Assembly (NCBI GenBank): GCA_021613335.1
Contig: JAJTWR010000224.1
Coordinates: 1 to 64,000 of the forward strand
DNA from: Whitmania pigra
Taxonomy: Eukaryota; Annelida; Clitellata; Hirudinida; Haemopidae
DNA: 64,000 nucleotides
Direction: 5' to 3'
The first letter of the stretch is position 1; every line of letters starts with the position of its first letter. The notes beneath the pieces were generated by a model. It was not told the origin of the DNA, did no database searches, and saw nothing but the letters and a program-made list of their open reading frames with translations. This document shows, piece by piece, positions 18,193-27,708 of the stretch. The position numbers and the translations under genes are program-made.

Positions 18193-20243
18193 CAGATTCT
18201 CCTATTGCGGACAAGAGCGTCGACGGCGATGGCGGCGTCCGCGGTGACGATCAGCGGATTGATATCCAACTCCTCAAGACTTCCAGCCTGCGCCAGAGCA
18301 TGGTTTCCAACCAACCATGCGGCATCGACAGCCGCATCGATATTGGCTTTCGGTTTGCCGCGAAAGCCTGTCAGCAGCGGGGCGGAACGAAGCGACAAGA
18401 AAGCTGCGCGGATGTCGTCGCGGCTGGCTGGCAACAACAGCGCGCGCGTGTCGTTCCAGAGTTCGACCATGATTCCCCCTGCGCCGATGGTCAGGTAAAG
18501 CCCGAATTGCGGATCCCGCGCGATGCCGACGATCAGTTCTGCAAGCGCGCCCTGAACCATTTCCTCGACAAGAAAACCGCACTTGAGATGAGCAAGTGAA
18601 TGGGCGGCGGCGCGAACCGCATCGGCATCCCGTAAATTGAGGCTGACCGCCGCCATCTCGGTTTTGTGCAGGAGCTTCTCGCCAATGCCTTTGAGGACGA
18701 CGGGATAACCTATCCTGTCAGCAAGGGCGGCTGCGTCATCGGCAGTGGATGCGATGCCACCTTGCGGGATCGCAAGGCCGATTTCGCGCAAGATCGATTT
18801 CGACGCCCCCTCGTCCATCGCTGTTGCGGCTGTAGCGCTCACGGGCGCTTGACGGGCGAGGGCAGCAGATTGCGGCCGCGACCAGATTTGACCAACCCAC
18901 GCGGCGTTGGCGGCGGCGGTAAGCGCCGTGGCAAGGCCCATCATCGGCGCAATGCCGGCGGCCAACAAACGCTCGGCATGTTCTTCAGTCATATTTTCGG
19001 GCAGGCTGGCGGTGAGCGCAAACCGCCCGCCCCCCGCCTTATGCGCCGCAATCGCCGCTTCAAGCGCGATTTCGCAACCATTGTCGAGGCAGCGATCGTT
19101 GCGGGGAAAATCGATCACGAGAAGGGTCAATCCGAAATTTCGGTCGAGCATCGCGCGATAAGTGGCGGTTAGCGATGGGCCGTTGCCCCAGGTGAAGGTA
19201 TGGTAATCGAGCGGATTCGTGATGGTGACCCCCGCGGGCAGAGTAGCGCGAAGTTTTGCGGTCTCGTCAGGCGTCAGCGGCCGCAGGTCAAGCCCCATCG
19301 TATGGGCAAGATCGCCAATGAGCGAAGCTTCGCCCCCGGAACAACTCATGGAGCCCAGGCTATTGTCCGGTGAAGGTCCGAGGACATGAAACAGCTTCAG
19401 AGTTTCGACGAATTCGTCGAGCGTCTTGACGCGCGCAACCCCGCAGCGGACAAAGAAGGCATCGGCAAGCCGGTCGGCGCCGGCGAGCGATGCCGTGTGG
19501 GAAAGGGTTATCGCTTGCGCGGCGGCGGAGGCGCCAACCTTGATCGCAACAACGGGTTTTCTCAATTCCCGCGCTCTGGCGAACAGGCGTTCTAATCGCA
19601 AGATGTCATCGAAACCCTCAATATGCAGGCCGAGAGCGGTAACGCGCGGGTCTTCAAGGGCGGCTGCGCCCAGCTCGGAAAGGCCGGTCTGGGCCTGATT
19701 GCCCGCGGTCAGCACATAGGCAACCGGCAAGCCGCGGCGCTGCATGGTGAGGTTGATGGCAATGTTGGAAGACTGAGCGATAATAGCGACGCCTTTTTCA
19801 ACCCGCTTGCCGCCATGCTGGTCGGGCCATAGCAAGGCGCCGTCGAGATAATTGATGAAACCGTAACAATTGGGACCGAAGATCGGCATGTCGCCGGCCG
19901 CTGCCAGCAGGGCTTCATTGCGTTCCATGCCGTCGGTCACTTCGCTGAAACCAGATGCAAAGCATACCGCACCGCCGCTTCCTCGCGCCGAAAGTTCGCG
20001 AACGATCTCGATCGTCCCGTCACGGTTGACGCCGATGAAGCTGGCATCGGGCGGACTCGGAAGGTCAGCGACAGAGCGATAGCAGGAAAGGCTGTCGATT
20101 GTATCTCGGGTTGGATGGACCGGCCAAAGCTCGCCCTTAAAACCTATTTTACGGCATTGCCTTAGCACGGACGTCGACCATCCGCCCCCGAATATTGCGA
20201 TGGAACGCGGACGCAGGACACGCGACAGATTTCTTTCGATCAC
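18192..20243 (-). CDS. Acyl-CoA synthetase (ADP-forming), acetate-CoA ligase family
   Basis: Makes an acyl-CoA thioester from a carboxylic acid, CoA and ATP with ADP as product. From GTG 20243 (MIERNLSRVLRPRSIAIFGG) there are 683 residues: a CoA-binding Rossmann domain (GFKGELWPVHP, IFGPNCYGFIN), a succinyl-CoA-ligase-like domain with the phospho-histidine region SHTASLAG, and a C-terminal ATP-grasp domain (GYPVVLKGIGEKLLHKTEMAAVSLNL, EELDINPLIV). GTG is preferred because it lies three bases past the preceding stop; the open frame to 20315 is inside the dehydrogenase gene. With the dehydrogenase and hydratases it forms a complete activation and beta-oxidation-like set for one acid. Confidence 0.88.
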   Translation of the reverse strand: MIERNLSRVLRPRSIAIFGGGWSTSVLRQCRKIGFKGELWPVHPTRDTIDSLSCYRSVADLPSPPDASFIGVNRDGTIEIVRELSARGSGGAVCFASGFSEVTDGMERNEALLAAAGDMPIFGPNCYGFINYLDGALLWPDQHGGKRVEKGVAIIAQSSNIAINLTMQRRGLPVAYVLTAGNQAQTGLSELGAAALEDPRVTALGLHIEGFDDILRLERLFARARELRKPVVAIKVGASAAAQAITLSHTASLAGADRLADAFFVRCGVARVKTLDEFVETLKLFHVLGPSPDNSLGSMSCSGGEASLIGDLAHTMGLDLRPLTPDETAKLRATLPAGVTITNPLDYHTFTWGNGPSLTATYRAMLDRNFGLTLLVIDFPRNDRCLDNGCEIALEAAIAAHKAGGGRFALTASLPENMTEEHAERLLAAGIAPMMGLATALTAAANAAWVGQIWSRPQSAALARQAPVSATAATAMDEGASKSILREIGLAIPQGGIASTADDAAALADRIGYPVVLKGIGEKLLHKTEMAAVSLNLRDADAVRAAAHSLAHLKCGFLVEEMVQGALAELIVGIARDPQFGLYLTIGAGGIMVELWNDTRALLLPASRDDIRAAFLSLRSAPLLTGFRGKPKANIDAAVDAAWLVGNHALAQAGSLEELDINPLIVTADAAIAVDALVRNRRI

Positions 20244-20245
20244 AA

Positions 20246-21406
20246 TCAGGCTCCGAGTGGGCGAAGAAGGTCGCGGGCGATGATATGGCGCTGGATTTCG
20301 CTGGTGCCATCCCATATCCGCTCGATGCGCGCATCGCGCCAGAAACGTTCCAGCGGTAGATCGTCCATCAGCCCCATACCGCCATGCACCTGAATGGCGC
20401 GGTCGGTGATGCGCGCCAGCATCTCCGATGCATAGACCTTGGCCGATGCAATCTCCCGGTTCGCGGGCATGCCCTGATCGAGACGCCAGGCGGCGGCCAG
20501 CGTCAACCAGTCGGCGGCGTCGATTTCGGTGATGGAATCGGCAAGCTGAAAGCCGACGCCCTGAAAGCGTCCGATGGATTGGCCGAACTGCTTACGCTGC
20601 GCGGCATAATTCACCATTATATCGAACACGCGGCGCGCCCGGCCCACCGCCATGGCCGCCACCGTGAGGCGGGTCGCGTAAAGCCATTCATTCATGACGG
20701 CAAAACCGCCGTCCACTTCTCCGAGAAGCTGAGATTCCGGAATGCGGCAATCGTCAAATTCGAGAATCATATTCCTGTAACCGCGGTGGCTGACCGACTT
20801 GTAGCCTTCGCGGATTGTAAATCCCGGCGTCCCGCGATCGACAAGGAAGGGGGTGATTTTCTTCTTCGGACCGGCTGCAGATTGCTCCTCGCCCGTCGCC
20901 ATGAAGACAATCACGAAATCGGCATGCTCGGCGCCGGAAATGAAATGCTTGGTCCCGTTCAAAATCCAGTCCCCGCCGTCGCGGCGGGCGTTAGCCTTCA
21001 TGCTGCGAATATCCGAGCCGGCGTCAGGTTCGGTCATAGCCAGCGCATCCATTCTTTCGCCTCGTACCGCCGGCAACAGGTAGCGTTCGATCTGTTCGCC
21101 TTGGCAAGCCATGAGAATATTCTGCGGACGCCCGAAGAAATGGGTAAGGGCTATCGATCCGCGTCCGAGTTCACGCTCGACCAACGCGAATTCGAGATGG
21201 GATAGACCCGCTCCTCCCGCGGATTCGGGGAAATTGCTGGCATAAAAGCCAAGATCGATTGTCTTGCACTTGATTTTCTGACCGATCTCCCGCGGAACAT
21301 AGCCGAGCCGCTCGACAGTCGTTTCATGCGGATAAATCTCGTTCTCGACAAAACTTCGAACCGTCGAAACAATCATTTCCTGTTCTTCAGTCAGTCCGAA
21401 ATACAT
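20246..21406 (-). CDS. Acyl-CoA dehydrogenase (CaiA-like)
   Basis: FAD-dependent dehydrogenase introducing a 2,3 double bond into an acyl-CoA. The start ATG 21406 has a GGGAGGAA ribosome-binding site and gives 386 residues. Signatures are AMTEPDAGSDIRSM (FAD/substrate binding), the catalytic-base region YASEMLARITDRAIQVHGGMGLM and the C-terminal ERIWDGTSEIQRHIIARDLL. It heads the minus-strand operon with the ADP-forming synthetase and the two hydratases. By gene set and location next to choline genes a carnitine- or betaine-like acid is a plausible substrate, but ordinary short-chain acids are equally allowed by sequence. Confidence 0.9.
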   Translation of the reverse strand: MYFGLTEEQEMIVSTVRSFVENEIYPHETTVERLGYVPREIGQKIKCKTIDLGFYASNFPESAGGAGLSHLEFALVERELGRGSIALTHFFGRPQNILMACQGEQIERYLLPAVRGERMDALAMTEPDAGSDIRSMKANARRDGGDWILNGTKHFISGAEHADFVIVFMATGEEQSAAGPKKKITPFLVDRGTPGFTIREGYKSVSHRGYRNMILEFDDCRIPESQLLGEVDGGFAVMNEWLYATRLTVAAMAVGRARRVFDIMVNYAAQRKQFGQSIGRFQGVGFQLADSITEIDAADWLTLAAAWRLDQGMPANREIASAKVYASEMLARITDRAIQVHGGMGLMDDLPLERFWRDARIERIWDGTSEIQRHIIARDLLRPLGA

Positions 21407-21567
21407 CGCGTTCCTCCCATTCCCCCTATAACCGACGGCGTCGTCATTTCGATTGGCGCTGTTTTTGTCGCAGCCAGGACGTGCATGACGGCATAGCACA
21501 TCTCTAATCTTACTGCGTCATAGAACTGAGGATTCTCGCTGGAGAAAGATGCGCTAGCGTAAGAGCT

Positions 21568-22165
21568 TTGCGGTCAGCAGAAGCAAGCCTAGGTGGATCG
21601 CCTGAGCCGGGGAAGGATTATCGCCTGGGACTCATGCTGCCGGTGGAGCGCAAGAGCGTTGAGCCGCTTGCCGCAGCGACGGCGCCAGCGCAGGTATCGG
21701 CCAAGCATCGCTCGCTCCTGCGTTTTGCCGGCCAGTCGCCATGGTCGAACGAAGCGCTTCTGGCGCGGGTTCGCGACTTGGCGCTGCCGCTTCTCGAGCG
21801 GCATGGGTCGATTGAGGCGCGGATCGTGGACGACACCGGATTTCCCCGGAAAAACAAGCATTCGCTCGGGGTTGCGCGCCAACGCCGCGGCGAGCTTGCC
21901 GACTTCATGCCGGCGATATCCGCCGGCGATCTGGACCGACGATGCCTTGCGGCGGCGCAAGGCGAAGATCCCGGATAGCGTCGCGTTCCAGAGCAAGCCC
22001 GCAATCGCGCCCGACCAGATCCGCGCCGATGACCATGGCTTCCAGTCGATCGTCGTCGACGCCGACATCGGACAAACCGCCAGCGCGCCGGCAGCGGCGA
22101 ATAGTAAGCTATCGCCCGCCGACAACGATCGTTATCTCCTGGCTGTTCAGCCGGGGCGCGATTGA
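21568..22165 (+). pseudogene. IS701-family transposase remnant
   Basis: Remains of a DDE transposase. The first frame has LMLPVERKSVEPLAAATAPAQ, SLLRFAGQSPWSNEALLARV and ARIVDDTGFPRKNKHSLGVARQ, the hallmark N-terminal half of IS701 transposases including the first catalytic aspartate. The frame then closes and a shifted frame continues with TDDALRRRKAKIPDSVAFQSKP, after a deletion of a large internal piece. The final part is degenerate and no IS ends are recognisable. Confidence 0.8.
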
Positions 22166-22229
22166 CTTCGAGCGTTGTCTGTCACCATGTCGCCGCGCGA
22201 ATTCGAGCGTTTGCCATCGAACGTTGAAA

Positions 22230-23462
22230 TCAATCCACTCGCTTCATGGCATCGTTCGCCGAGCCAGAGTCGGTCTGTCCCAACATGCCGCGGTAGAGTT
22301 CGTGTTCGCCAATGGTACCGAGCAGTTCACCCTGGTCTCCGAGCAAAACCAGCGGTCTCCTGGTCTGTTGCCGGACCAGGACGGCGGCCTTCATCGGCGT
22401 TCGCTCCGTACCGGTCACCATCACGTGATCGGGAAGCCGGCTCAGATCGAGCTCGGGGCTATAGGGGATGAATTCGCCGGGTTTGTCATTGACGATCGCC
22501 GCCACCGGGCGTCCGTTTGCATCGAGACGGCAATGGCACCGTCCGGGCCGGTCGAGCTGAACGAAATCGCCGCTTGCATCGCGCGGCAAATCACGCAGCT
22601 GGCGCATGAGCGTTCTGCCTTTGAGAACGGTGAGCGGATTCATCGAGGCGACGAACTGCCGGACATAATCATCAACCGGATGTAAAACGATATCGTCCGG
22701 CGTTCCAAACTGAACCACTTTCCCAGCTTCCAGAATTGCGATGCGATTGCCGATCTTCAAGGCTTCATCGAGATCGTGGCTGACGAAGACAATGGTTTTC
22801 TTCAGATTATGCTGGAGTTCCAGAAGCTCATCTTGAAGATGCTCGCGAATCAGCGGGTCAAGCGCCGAAAAAGGCTCGTCCATCAACAAGATGTCCGCTT
22901 GCGTGGCAAAGGCGCGCGCCAAGCCCACGCGTTGCTGCATACCGCCGGAAAGCTCGTGAGCGAATTTGTCGGCAAATCGATCCAAGCGCACCAGCTTGAT
23001 CTTCTCGTCGACCAGACGATCGCGCTCCTCACGCTTCATGCCGCGCAGATCAAGACCGAAACCGACATTGTCATGCACGCTCAGCCAGGGCATCAAACCG
23101 AATTGCTGGAATACCATCGAGATGCGATTGCGCCGTAATTGGCGTAAGGTTTCGCTATCGCAACAGGCAACGTCAACATCCCGCACGCCGTCATGAACCA
23201 GAACCCGACCCCGGCTGACTTTGTTCAACCCGTTAATACAACGCAGCAGCGATGATTTTCCCGAACCGGACAAGCCCATCAAAACCAGAATCTCGCCTTC
23301 CTGCACAAAGAGCGAGGCCCCATGCACGGCAACCAGAGACCCCGTTTTCTCCAAAATAGCATCGCGCCCCTCTCCAGCGTCCAACAAACCGAGAGCCTTG
23401 CTGGTCTTGGTCCCAAAAATCACGTCCACATTATCGAAACGAACCGTGCTGGTATTGCTCAT
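22230..23462 (-). CDS. choV: Choline/betaine ABC transporter ATP-binding protein with C-terminal CBS-type region
   Basis: ATPase of a ProV/OpuAA-type quaternary-amine importer, about 410 residues. Walker A is GLSGSGKSS, signature LSGGMQQRVGLARA, Walker B ILLMDEPFSALDPL, and the family-specific SMVFQQFGLMPWLSV is present. After the ATPase domain comes a region of about 120 residues ending in a CBS-like part (RPLVLLGDQGELLGTIGEHELY) that may sense ionic strength. The GGAGG at 23469-23474 is seven bases before ATG 23462, so MSNTSTVRF is preferred over the ATG at 23468. Its partners choW and choX lie 3.3 kb away beyond a TRAP transporter cassette. Confidence 0.92.
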   Translation of the reverse strand: MSNTSTVRFDNVDVIFGTKTSKALGLLDAGEGRDAILEKTGSLVAVHGASLFVQEGEILVLMGLSGSGKSSLLRCINGLNKVSRGRVLVHDGVRDVDVACCDSETLRQLRRNRISMVFQQFGLMPWLSVHDNVGFGLDLRGMKREERDRLVDEKIKLVRLDRFADKFAHELSGGMQQRVGLARAFATQADILLMDEPFSALDPLIREHLQDELLELQHNLKKTIVFVSHDLDEALKIGNRIAILEAGKVVQFGTPDDIVLHPVDDYVRQFVASMNPLTVLKGRTLMRQLRDLPRDASGDFVQLDRPGRCHCRLDANGRPVAAIVNDKPGEFIPYSPELDLSRLPDHVMVTGTERTPMKAAVLVRQQTRRPLVLLGDQGELLGTIGEHELYRGMLGQTDSGSANDAMKRVD

Positions 23463-23621
23463 GGTCATGCCTCCCTGGAGCGGTTTTTTTTGACACGCGG
23501 CTTCGCTTTCGGCTGTTTCAGGACGCGATCCAGAATGATTGCCAGGGCAACGATCACTCCCCCCTCCCTCGAACCCAAGAGAAACATTCGCCAAAGCCAA
23601 CGCCCGGACAACCGGAACGCC
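23307..23621 (-). repeat. Direct repeat A: choW end plus choV start
   Basis: 315 bases nearly matching 26602-26915 in the same orientation, with roughly one difference per ten bases by eye. It holds the first codons of choV and, beyond the choV start, a truncated end of choW. The two repeats flank the TRAP transporter genes exactly. Confidence 0.88.
23463..23621 (-). pseudogene. Truncated choW 3' end duplicated upstream of choV
   Basis: Corresponds to the last fifty-odd codons of the intact choW at 26760-27656 (motifs LANVSLGFEGG, then a degenerate tail). Its upstream part is absent and its frame is shifted in the C/G-rich stretch near 23565-23575. It cannot encode a permease; it marks the left boundary of a rearrangement. 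At 23622 the sequence changes to the tail region of the TRAP genes. Confidence 0.8.
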
Positions 23622-23642
23622 TAGAAGTCAAGCAGCGCCGCG

Positions 23643-24944
23643 CTATCGCAACGCGATCATTTTGGGCAACCAAAGAGCCAGCGCCGGAAACAGGATCAGC
23701 GCCAGGATCGTTACCGCCATGGCCAGAATAAAGGGCGTTACCCCGGCAAAAGCCTGCGCGGTCGAAATATGAGGCGCAACCCCGCGCACGATAAAAACAT
23801 TCAAGCCGACCGGCGGGGTAATCAGCCCCAATTCGACCACGATAACCAAGATCACGCCAAACCAGATCGGATCGAACCCGGCATCGACAATCAGCGGATA
23901 GATCACAGGAACCGTCAGCAGCACCATGCCGATGCTGTCCATCAAACATCCAAGGACAGCATACATCAGCAGGATTACAACCAAAATGGCATAAGGCGAT
24001 AAGCTCCAGCTTTGCGCCGCGTCTCGCAACGCTTGCGGAATGCCGGCCGTGCTCAAAAAAGTGGAGAGCAGCATCGAACCAATAACGATGAGAAAGATCA
24101 TCGCCGTGGTCGCCGCCGTTTCGATCAGGGAATCGACAAATCCCCGCCAATTCAAACCAGCGTGAAAAGCAAGCGCCAAAGCGCCAAAAGCGCCAATGCC
24201 AGCCGCCTCGGTTGGGGTAAACAACCCGCTGTAAATGCCGCCGATCACCAGTAAAAACAGCCCCGCAACCGGCCAAACACCCATGATCGCCCGCATTCTG
24301 AGCGCAAACGGCATGGACGCCGGCTGTGGCGCCGCAGCCGGGTGAAGCAGGCTCCAAACCACGACCACCGCCATGAACAAACCCGTCATCGCCAAACCTG
24401 GCAAGATCCCCGCGGCAAACAAGGCGCCGATCGATTGTTCGGTTAAAATGCCATAGAGAACAAAAACCACCGAAGGCGGAATGAGAATGCCAATCGTGCC
24501 GCCCGCCGCCACCGTGCCGCCAGCAAGCCGGTTATCGTAGCCATAGCGCTGCATCTCCTTGAGAGCCACCCCGCCCAGCGTTGCCGCCGTCGCCAGGGAT
24601 GAGCCGCAGATCGTGGCAAAGCCAGCGCAGCCAAGCAAAGTTGCGTTGGCCAAACCGCCCCGCATTTGGCCAACCAGGGCGTTGGCCCCATCAAACAAGG
24701 CGCGTGACAAACCAGCGCGCGAGGCAAAGGCTCCCATCAAAACGAACATCGGAACAACCGACAAGCCATAATTGGTTGCGGCATAAGGGGTCGCTCCCAG
24801 CTGAAACCAGGCCGCATCCCAGCCTTGAAGCGCGCCTAAGCCAAGAATCGCAGCCCCGGTCATAGCAATGGCAATCGGCACGCGCGCCAACAGGGCCAGC
24901 GTCATTCCTAAAACGGCAACGGCGCCAATCGCAATATCACTCAT
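23643..24944 (-). CDS. TRAP transporter large permease subunit DctM-like
   Basis: Twelve-helix-type ion-coupled permease of a tripartite (TRAP) importer. From ATG 24944 (MSDIAIGAVAVLGMTLALLA) there are 433 residues with the family features PMFVLMGAFASRAGLS, GFATICGSSLATAATLGGVALKEM, GTIGILIPPSVVFVLYG and ELGLITPPVGLNVFIV. It overlaps the end of the small subunit gene by eight bases. Being DctM rather than a fused DctQM, it works with the separate DctQ. Substrate is not predictable. Confidence 0.92.
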   Translation of the reverse strand: MSDIAIGAVAVLGMTLALLARVPIAIAMTGAAILGLGALQGWDAAWFQLGATPYAATNYGLSVVPMFVLMGAFASRAGLSRALFDGANALVGQMRGGLANATLLGCAGFATICGSSLATAATLGGVALKEMQRYGYDNRLAGGTVAAGGTIGILIPPSVVFVLYGILTEQSIGALFAAGILPGLAMTGLFMAVVVVWSLLHPAAAPQPASMPFALRMRAIMGVWPVAGLFLLVIGGIYSGLFTPTEAAGIGAFGALALAFHAGLNWRGFVDSLIETAATTAMIFLIVIGSMLLSTFLSTAGIPQALRDAAQSWSLSPYAILVVILLMYAVLGCLMDSIGMVLLTVPVIYPLIVDAGFDPIWFGVILVIVVELGLITPPVGLNVFIVRGVAPHISTAQAFAGVTPFILAMAVTILALILFPALALWLPKMIALR

Positions 24945-25458
24945 GAGGGCCGCCTTGCAAACGAACGAAAGCGGCAAGGCTCATCACGATCAAGGTTGGA
25001 ATGCACAAGCCAGACCCTAAGATTAACGGCGCCCAATACCAAACCACGGGAATCGCCAAATCGCTGGTCACTTCGCCATACTCCGCCACCTCTTGCGCCC
25101 GCTCAAGCGCTCGCCAGGCGAGCAACCCCATCACCGCCAGCGATGCGCACCATCCAAACAGAACAAGGCTCTTTTGCAGCGCTTGCGGCAGCGCCTCGGC
25201 CACCACCTCCACCACCACATGCCCGCCCGTCAGAAAGGTATAAGGCAAAGCCAGCGGCACGATCAGCCGCATTCCCAAGGTTACGATCTCATAGGCTCCC
25301 GGAATGGCAAGCGCAAAGGGCCGTAACAGCACATCGATCACCGTCACCCCCATCATCAAAACCACCATGGCGCCTGCGCCGATCAAGCAAACCAGCCAGG
25401 CAAGACGCCGCATCCTGCGCTCCAAACGTTCCACACGCGCCTCACAACCCTTTCGCAT
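24937..25458 (-). CDS. TRAP transporter small permease subunit DctQ-like
   Basis: Four-helix small membrane subunit. ATG 25458 (MRKGCEARVERLERRMRRL) overlaps the end of the binding-protein gene by 17 bases; ATG 25413 is an alternative. Motifs: VIDVLLRPFALAIPGAYEIVTLG near residue 40 (the family's R-Y/F-x-F region), then PYTFLTGGHVVVEVVAEALP and VPLILGSG-like C-terminal helix. The operon order DctP-DctQ-DctM is standard. Confidence 0.88.
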   Translation of the reverse strand: MRKGCEARVERLERRMRRLAWLVCLIGAGAMVVLMMGVTVIDVLLRPFALAIPGAYEIVTLGMRLIVPLALPYTFLTGGHVVVEVVAEALPQALQKSLVLFGWCASLAVMGLLAWRALERAQEVAEYGEVTSDLAIPVVWYWAPLILGSGLCIPTLIVMSLAAFVRLQGGPHE

Positions 25459-26485
25459 AGCGATCCGAAAGTTCTTTGGCTTTATTATAAATAGCGCGTC
25501 CCGGCGTTCCCTTTTTTTCACTCTCAAGCAAAAACGCTTCCAGCTTGGGCATCGCCGCATTCATCCAGCGGGCTTTTTCCGCTTCGCTCACCGGCACGAT
25601 GGTGTTGCCGCGCTCCTTGACCCAAGCAAGCCCATCGATATCCGCCTGGTCCCAAGAGCGCGCAACCGCCAGCCATCGATCGCGCCCGGAATGCTTATCG
25701 ATGACCTTTTTCAAATCCTCTGGCAGCTTGGCATAGCTGCGTTCATTCATGATCAGGTAAAATGTCAGAACGTAGAGGGGAAAATCGGTGTGATATCTGG
25801 CCTGTTCGCCAAGCCGCAGCCCGTGCATGGCATCATATGGAAAGGTCACGGCATCCAATGTTCCTTTTTCCAAATTTTCATACACTTGCGGGGCCGGCAC
25901 CCCGACCGTTACGGCTCCAAGCGCCTCCAGAAGCGATTTCACCGCCGGCGATGAAAAACGCACCCTCATTCCCTTGATGTCTTCCAGCGAGGAAATCGGC
26001 TTGGAACGGGCGTGAAGGCCGCCCGCATGATGGGTGTGCAGCCACAAAACCTTAACCCCCTGGAACTCCTTCTTCATCAATCCTTCCTGATACAGATCGT
26101 AAATCGCAGCCGTCGCGCTTTCGGCTTTGATAAACAAGAAGGGCAATTCCAGCGCGCTCATAACCGGGAAACGGCCCGGCGTCGCCCCTGGCAAGCCCCA
26201 GCCCAGATCGGCCACGCCATTTTTGACTCCGTCAAAAATCTCGTTGATCTTTAAAAGCTGTTCAGCAGGATAGATCGCGATTTTGATCCGCCCGCCACTG
26301 TCGCGCTCGACATCATCGGCCAATTTCGGCAAAAGGTTTTTAGCGTGATTGTGCGTTGGGGGGAGATAATGAGCCAATTTAAAATTAAATTCCGCGGCAA
26401 CAGCCATCTTGGCCCAAGCCAGCAGAAAAGAGGTCAGGAGAAAAACGCCCCCGGCGATTAGAGCTTTCACCCCGAAACGCGGCAT
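25442..26485 (-). CDS. TRAP transporter periplasmic solute-binding protein DctP-like
   Basis: Ligand receptor of the TRAP importer, 347 residues with a signal peptide of about 30 residues (AWAKMAVAAEFNFKLAHYLPP). The family arginine motif appears as GMRVRFSSPAVKSLLEALGA and the EQLLKINEIFDGVKNGVADLGW segment is also typical. The arginine that salt-bridges a carboxylate ligand (here in MRVRFSS) is present, so an organic acid or sulphonate-type ligand is possible. First gene of the three-gene cassette flanked by choW/choV repeats. Confidence 0.92.
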   Translation of the reverse strand: MPRFGVKALIAGGVFLLTSFLLAWAKMAVAAEFNFKLAHYLPPTHNHAKNLLPKLADDVERDSGGRIKIAIYPAEQLLKINEIFDGVKNGVADLGWGLPGATPGRFPVMSALELPFLFIKAESATAAIYDLYQEGLMKKEFQGVKVLWLHTHHAGGLHARSKPISSLEDIKGMRVRFSSPAVKSLLEALGAVTVGVPAPQVYENLEKGTLDAVTFPYDAMHGLRLGEQARYHTDFPLYVLTFYLIMNERSYAKLPEDLKKVIDKHSGRDRWLAVARSWDQADIDGLAWVKERGNTIVPVSEAEKARWMNAAMPKLEAFLLESEKKGTPGRAIYNKAKELSDRYAKGL

Positions 26486-26574
26486 CGATCATTCTCCCTT
26501 TTTCTGCGCACATGCCGATTTATGTCGGATTATGAGTATTATCACAGTATAACCAGGCAAGCATAAGCGGTGCA

Positions 26575-26763
26575 TCAGAAGCTCGCAATCAGATAATCGA
26601 GAAAGAGCGAAGCCCCATGCACGGCAACCAGAGCTCCCGTTTTCTCCAGAATAGCATCGCGCACCTCTCCAGCGTCCAGCAAACAGAGAGCTTTGCTGGT
26701 CTTGCTCCCAAAGATCGCATCCACATTCTCGAAACGAACCGCGCTGGCATTGCTCATACTCAT
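26575..26763 (-). pseudogene. Truncated choV 5' end directly after choW
   Basis: Starts at ATG 26763 (overlapping the choW stop as ATGA) or ATG 26757 (MSNASAVRFENVDAIFG) and matches the first sixty codons of choV at 22230-23462 with several substitutions, up to VHGASLF. It then runs into unrelated sequence and stops at 26575. No Walker motifs are encoded. It shows that choW and choV were once adjacent before the TRAP cassette came between them. Confidence 0.85.
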
Positions 26764-26915
26764 GCCTTCCTGGAGCGGTTCTTTTTGACGCGCAGCTTCG
26801 GTTTCGGCTGTTTCAGGACGCGATCCAGAATGATTGCCAGGGCAACGATCGCTCCCCCCCCCTCGAACCCAAGAGAAACGTTCGCCGAAGCCAACGCCCG
26901 GACAACCGGAACGCC
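26602..26915 (-). repeat. Direct repeat B: choW end plus choV start
   Basis: Counterpart of repeat A at 23307-23621. Here the choW half belongs to the complete gene and the choV half is truncated, the opposite of repeat A. Confidence 0.88.
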
Positions 26916-27656
26916 AAGACCTGGAGCGCCGACCAGAGACGCGATCACCACCATCGAGAGAGAGAGCATGATCGTCTGGGTGACCCCGGCCATGATGCTG
27001 GGCATCGCCGCTGGCAGCTTCACTTTGGTTAAAAGCTGCCATCTGGTGCATCCGAAGGATTCGCCCGCCTCAACCAGAGACGTTGGAACCTGGGTTATGC
27101 CAAGATAGGTCAAGCGCACGGGCGCGGCGACGGCAAAGAGCACGGTTGCAACCACCGCGGGAACCATGCCCAGTCCGAACAAAGCCAAAGCCGGAACGAG
27201 ATAAACGAAGCTTGGCAAGGTCTGGATCATGTCGAGACCCGGAGCGACGATCCTGTGAAGCCAAGAGTGACGGGCGCAGAGAATGCCGAGCGGCACGCCG
27301 ATCAGGAGGCTGACCAGCGTCGAATATAAGACGAGCAGCAAAGTGGCGATCATCTCATCCCAGAGGCCAAGGTTCAGAATGAACAAAAACCCAAGGATGA
27401 CCAGGGGAAGAATCTTCCAATCGCGCTGACGAAGGTAAGCAAGCAGCGCAAAGGCGAAGATGAAGATCAGGGGAGGCACATGGCTCGAAGACAACCACTC
27501 GACCAAACTATCCATCCCGACGCTGACCTTGTCGGAGATGAAATCGAAGACCGCGCCAAAATGAGACTTGATCCACTCTATGAAAATTTTAGCCCAAGTC
27601 CCGGAAGGAATTTTGTCTTCGGTAATCCAATCGTGCAGTTTTCGCAGCGCTTCCAT
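26760..27656 (-). CDS. choW: Choline/betaine ABC transporter permease
   Basis: ProW/OpuAB-type membrane permease, 298 residues, with an N-terminal soluble-amphipathic part, about six membrane helices and the coupling-helix signature GAGESFGCTRWQLLTKVKLPAAMPSIMAG. The IQTLPSFVYLVPALALFGLGMVPAV stretch is highly conserved in this family. It lies about 50 bases after choX and its stop overlaps a truncated choV start. It would pair with the intact choV at 22230-23462, if that is expressed from its own or a read-through promoter. Confidence 0.93.
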   Translation of the reverse strand: MEALRKLHDWITEDKIPSGTWAKIFIEWIKSHFGAVFDFISDKVSVGMDSLVEWLSSSHVPPLIFIFAFALLAYLRQRDWKILPLVILGFLFILNLGLWDEMIATLLLVLYSTLVSLLIGVPLGILCARHSWLHRIVAPGLDMIQTLPSFVYLVPALALFGLGMVPAVVATVLFAVAAPVRLTYLGITQVPTSLVEAGESFGCTRWQLLTKVKLPAAMPSIMAGVTQTIMLSLSMVVIASLVGAPGLGVPVVRALASANVSLGFEGGGAIVALAIILDRVLKQPKPKLRVKKNRSRKA

Positions 27657-27708
27657 TGCCCCCCCCGTTTCCCGGTCTTGCCAAGATCCTCATCAAGATC
27701 AGGCAAGC

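Noticed and set aside
25413..25560. Longer N-terminus for the TRAP small subunit
   Set aside because: The extra residues lie inside the DctP gene in another frame and lack the family's features; starts at 25458 or 25413 fit better.
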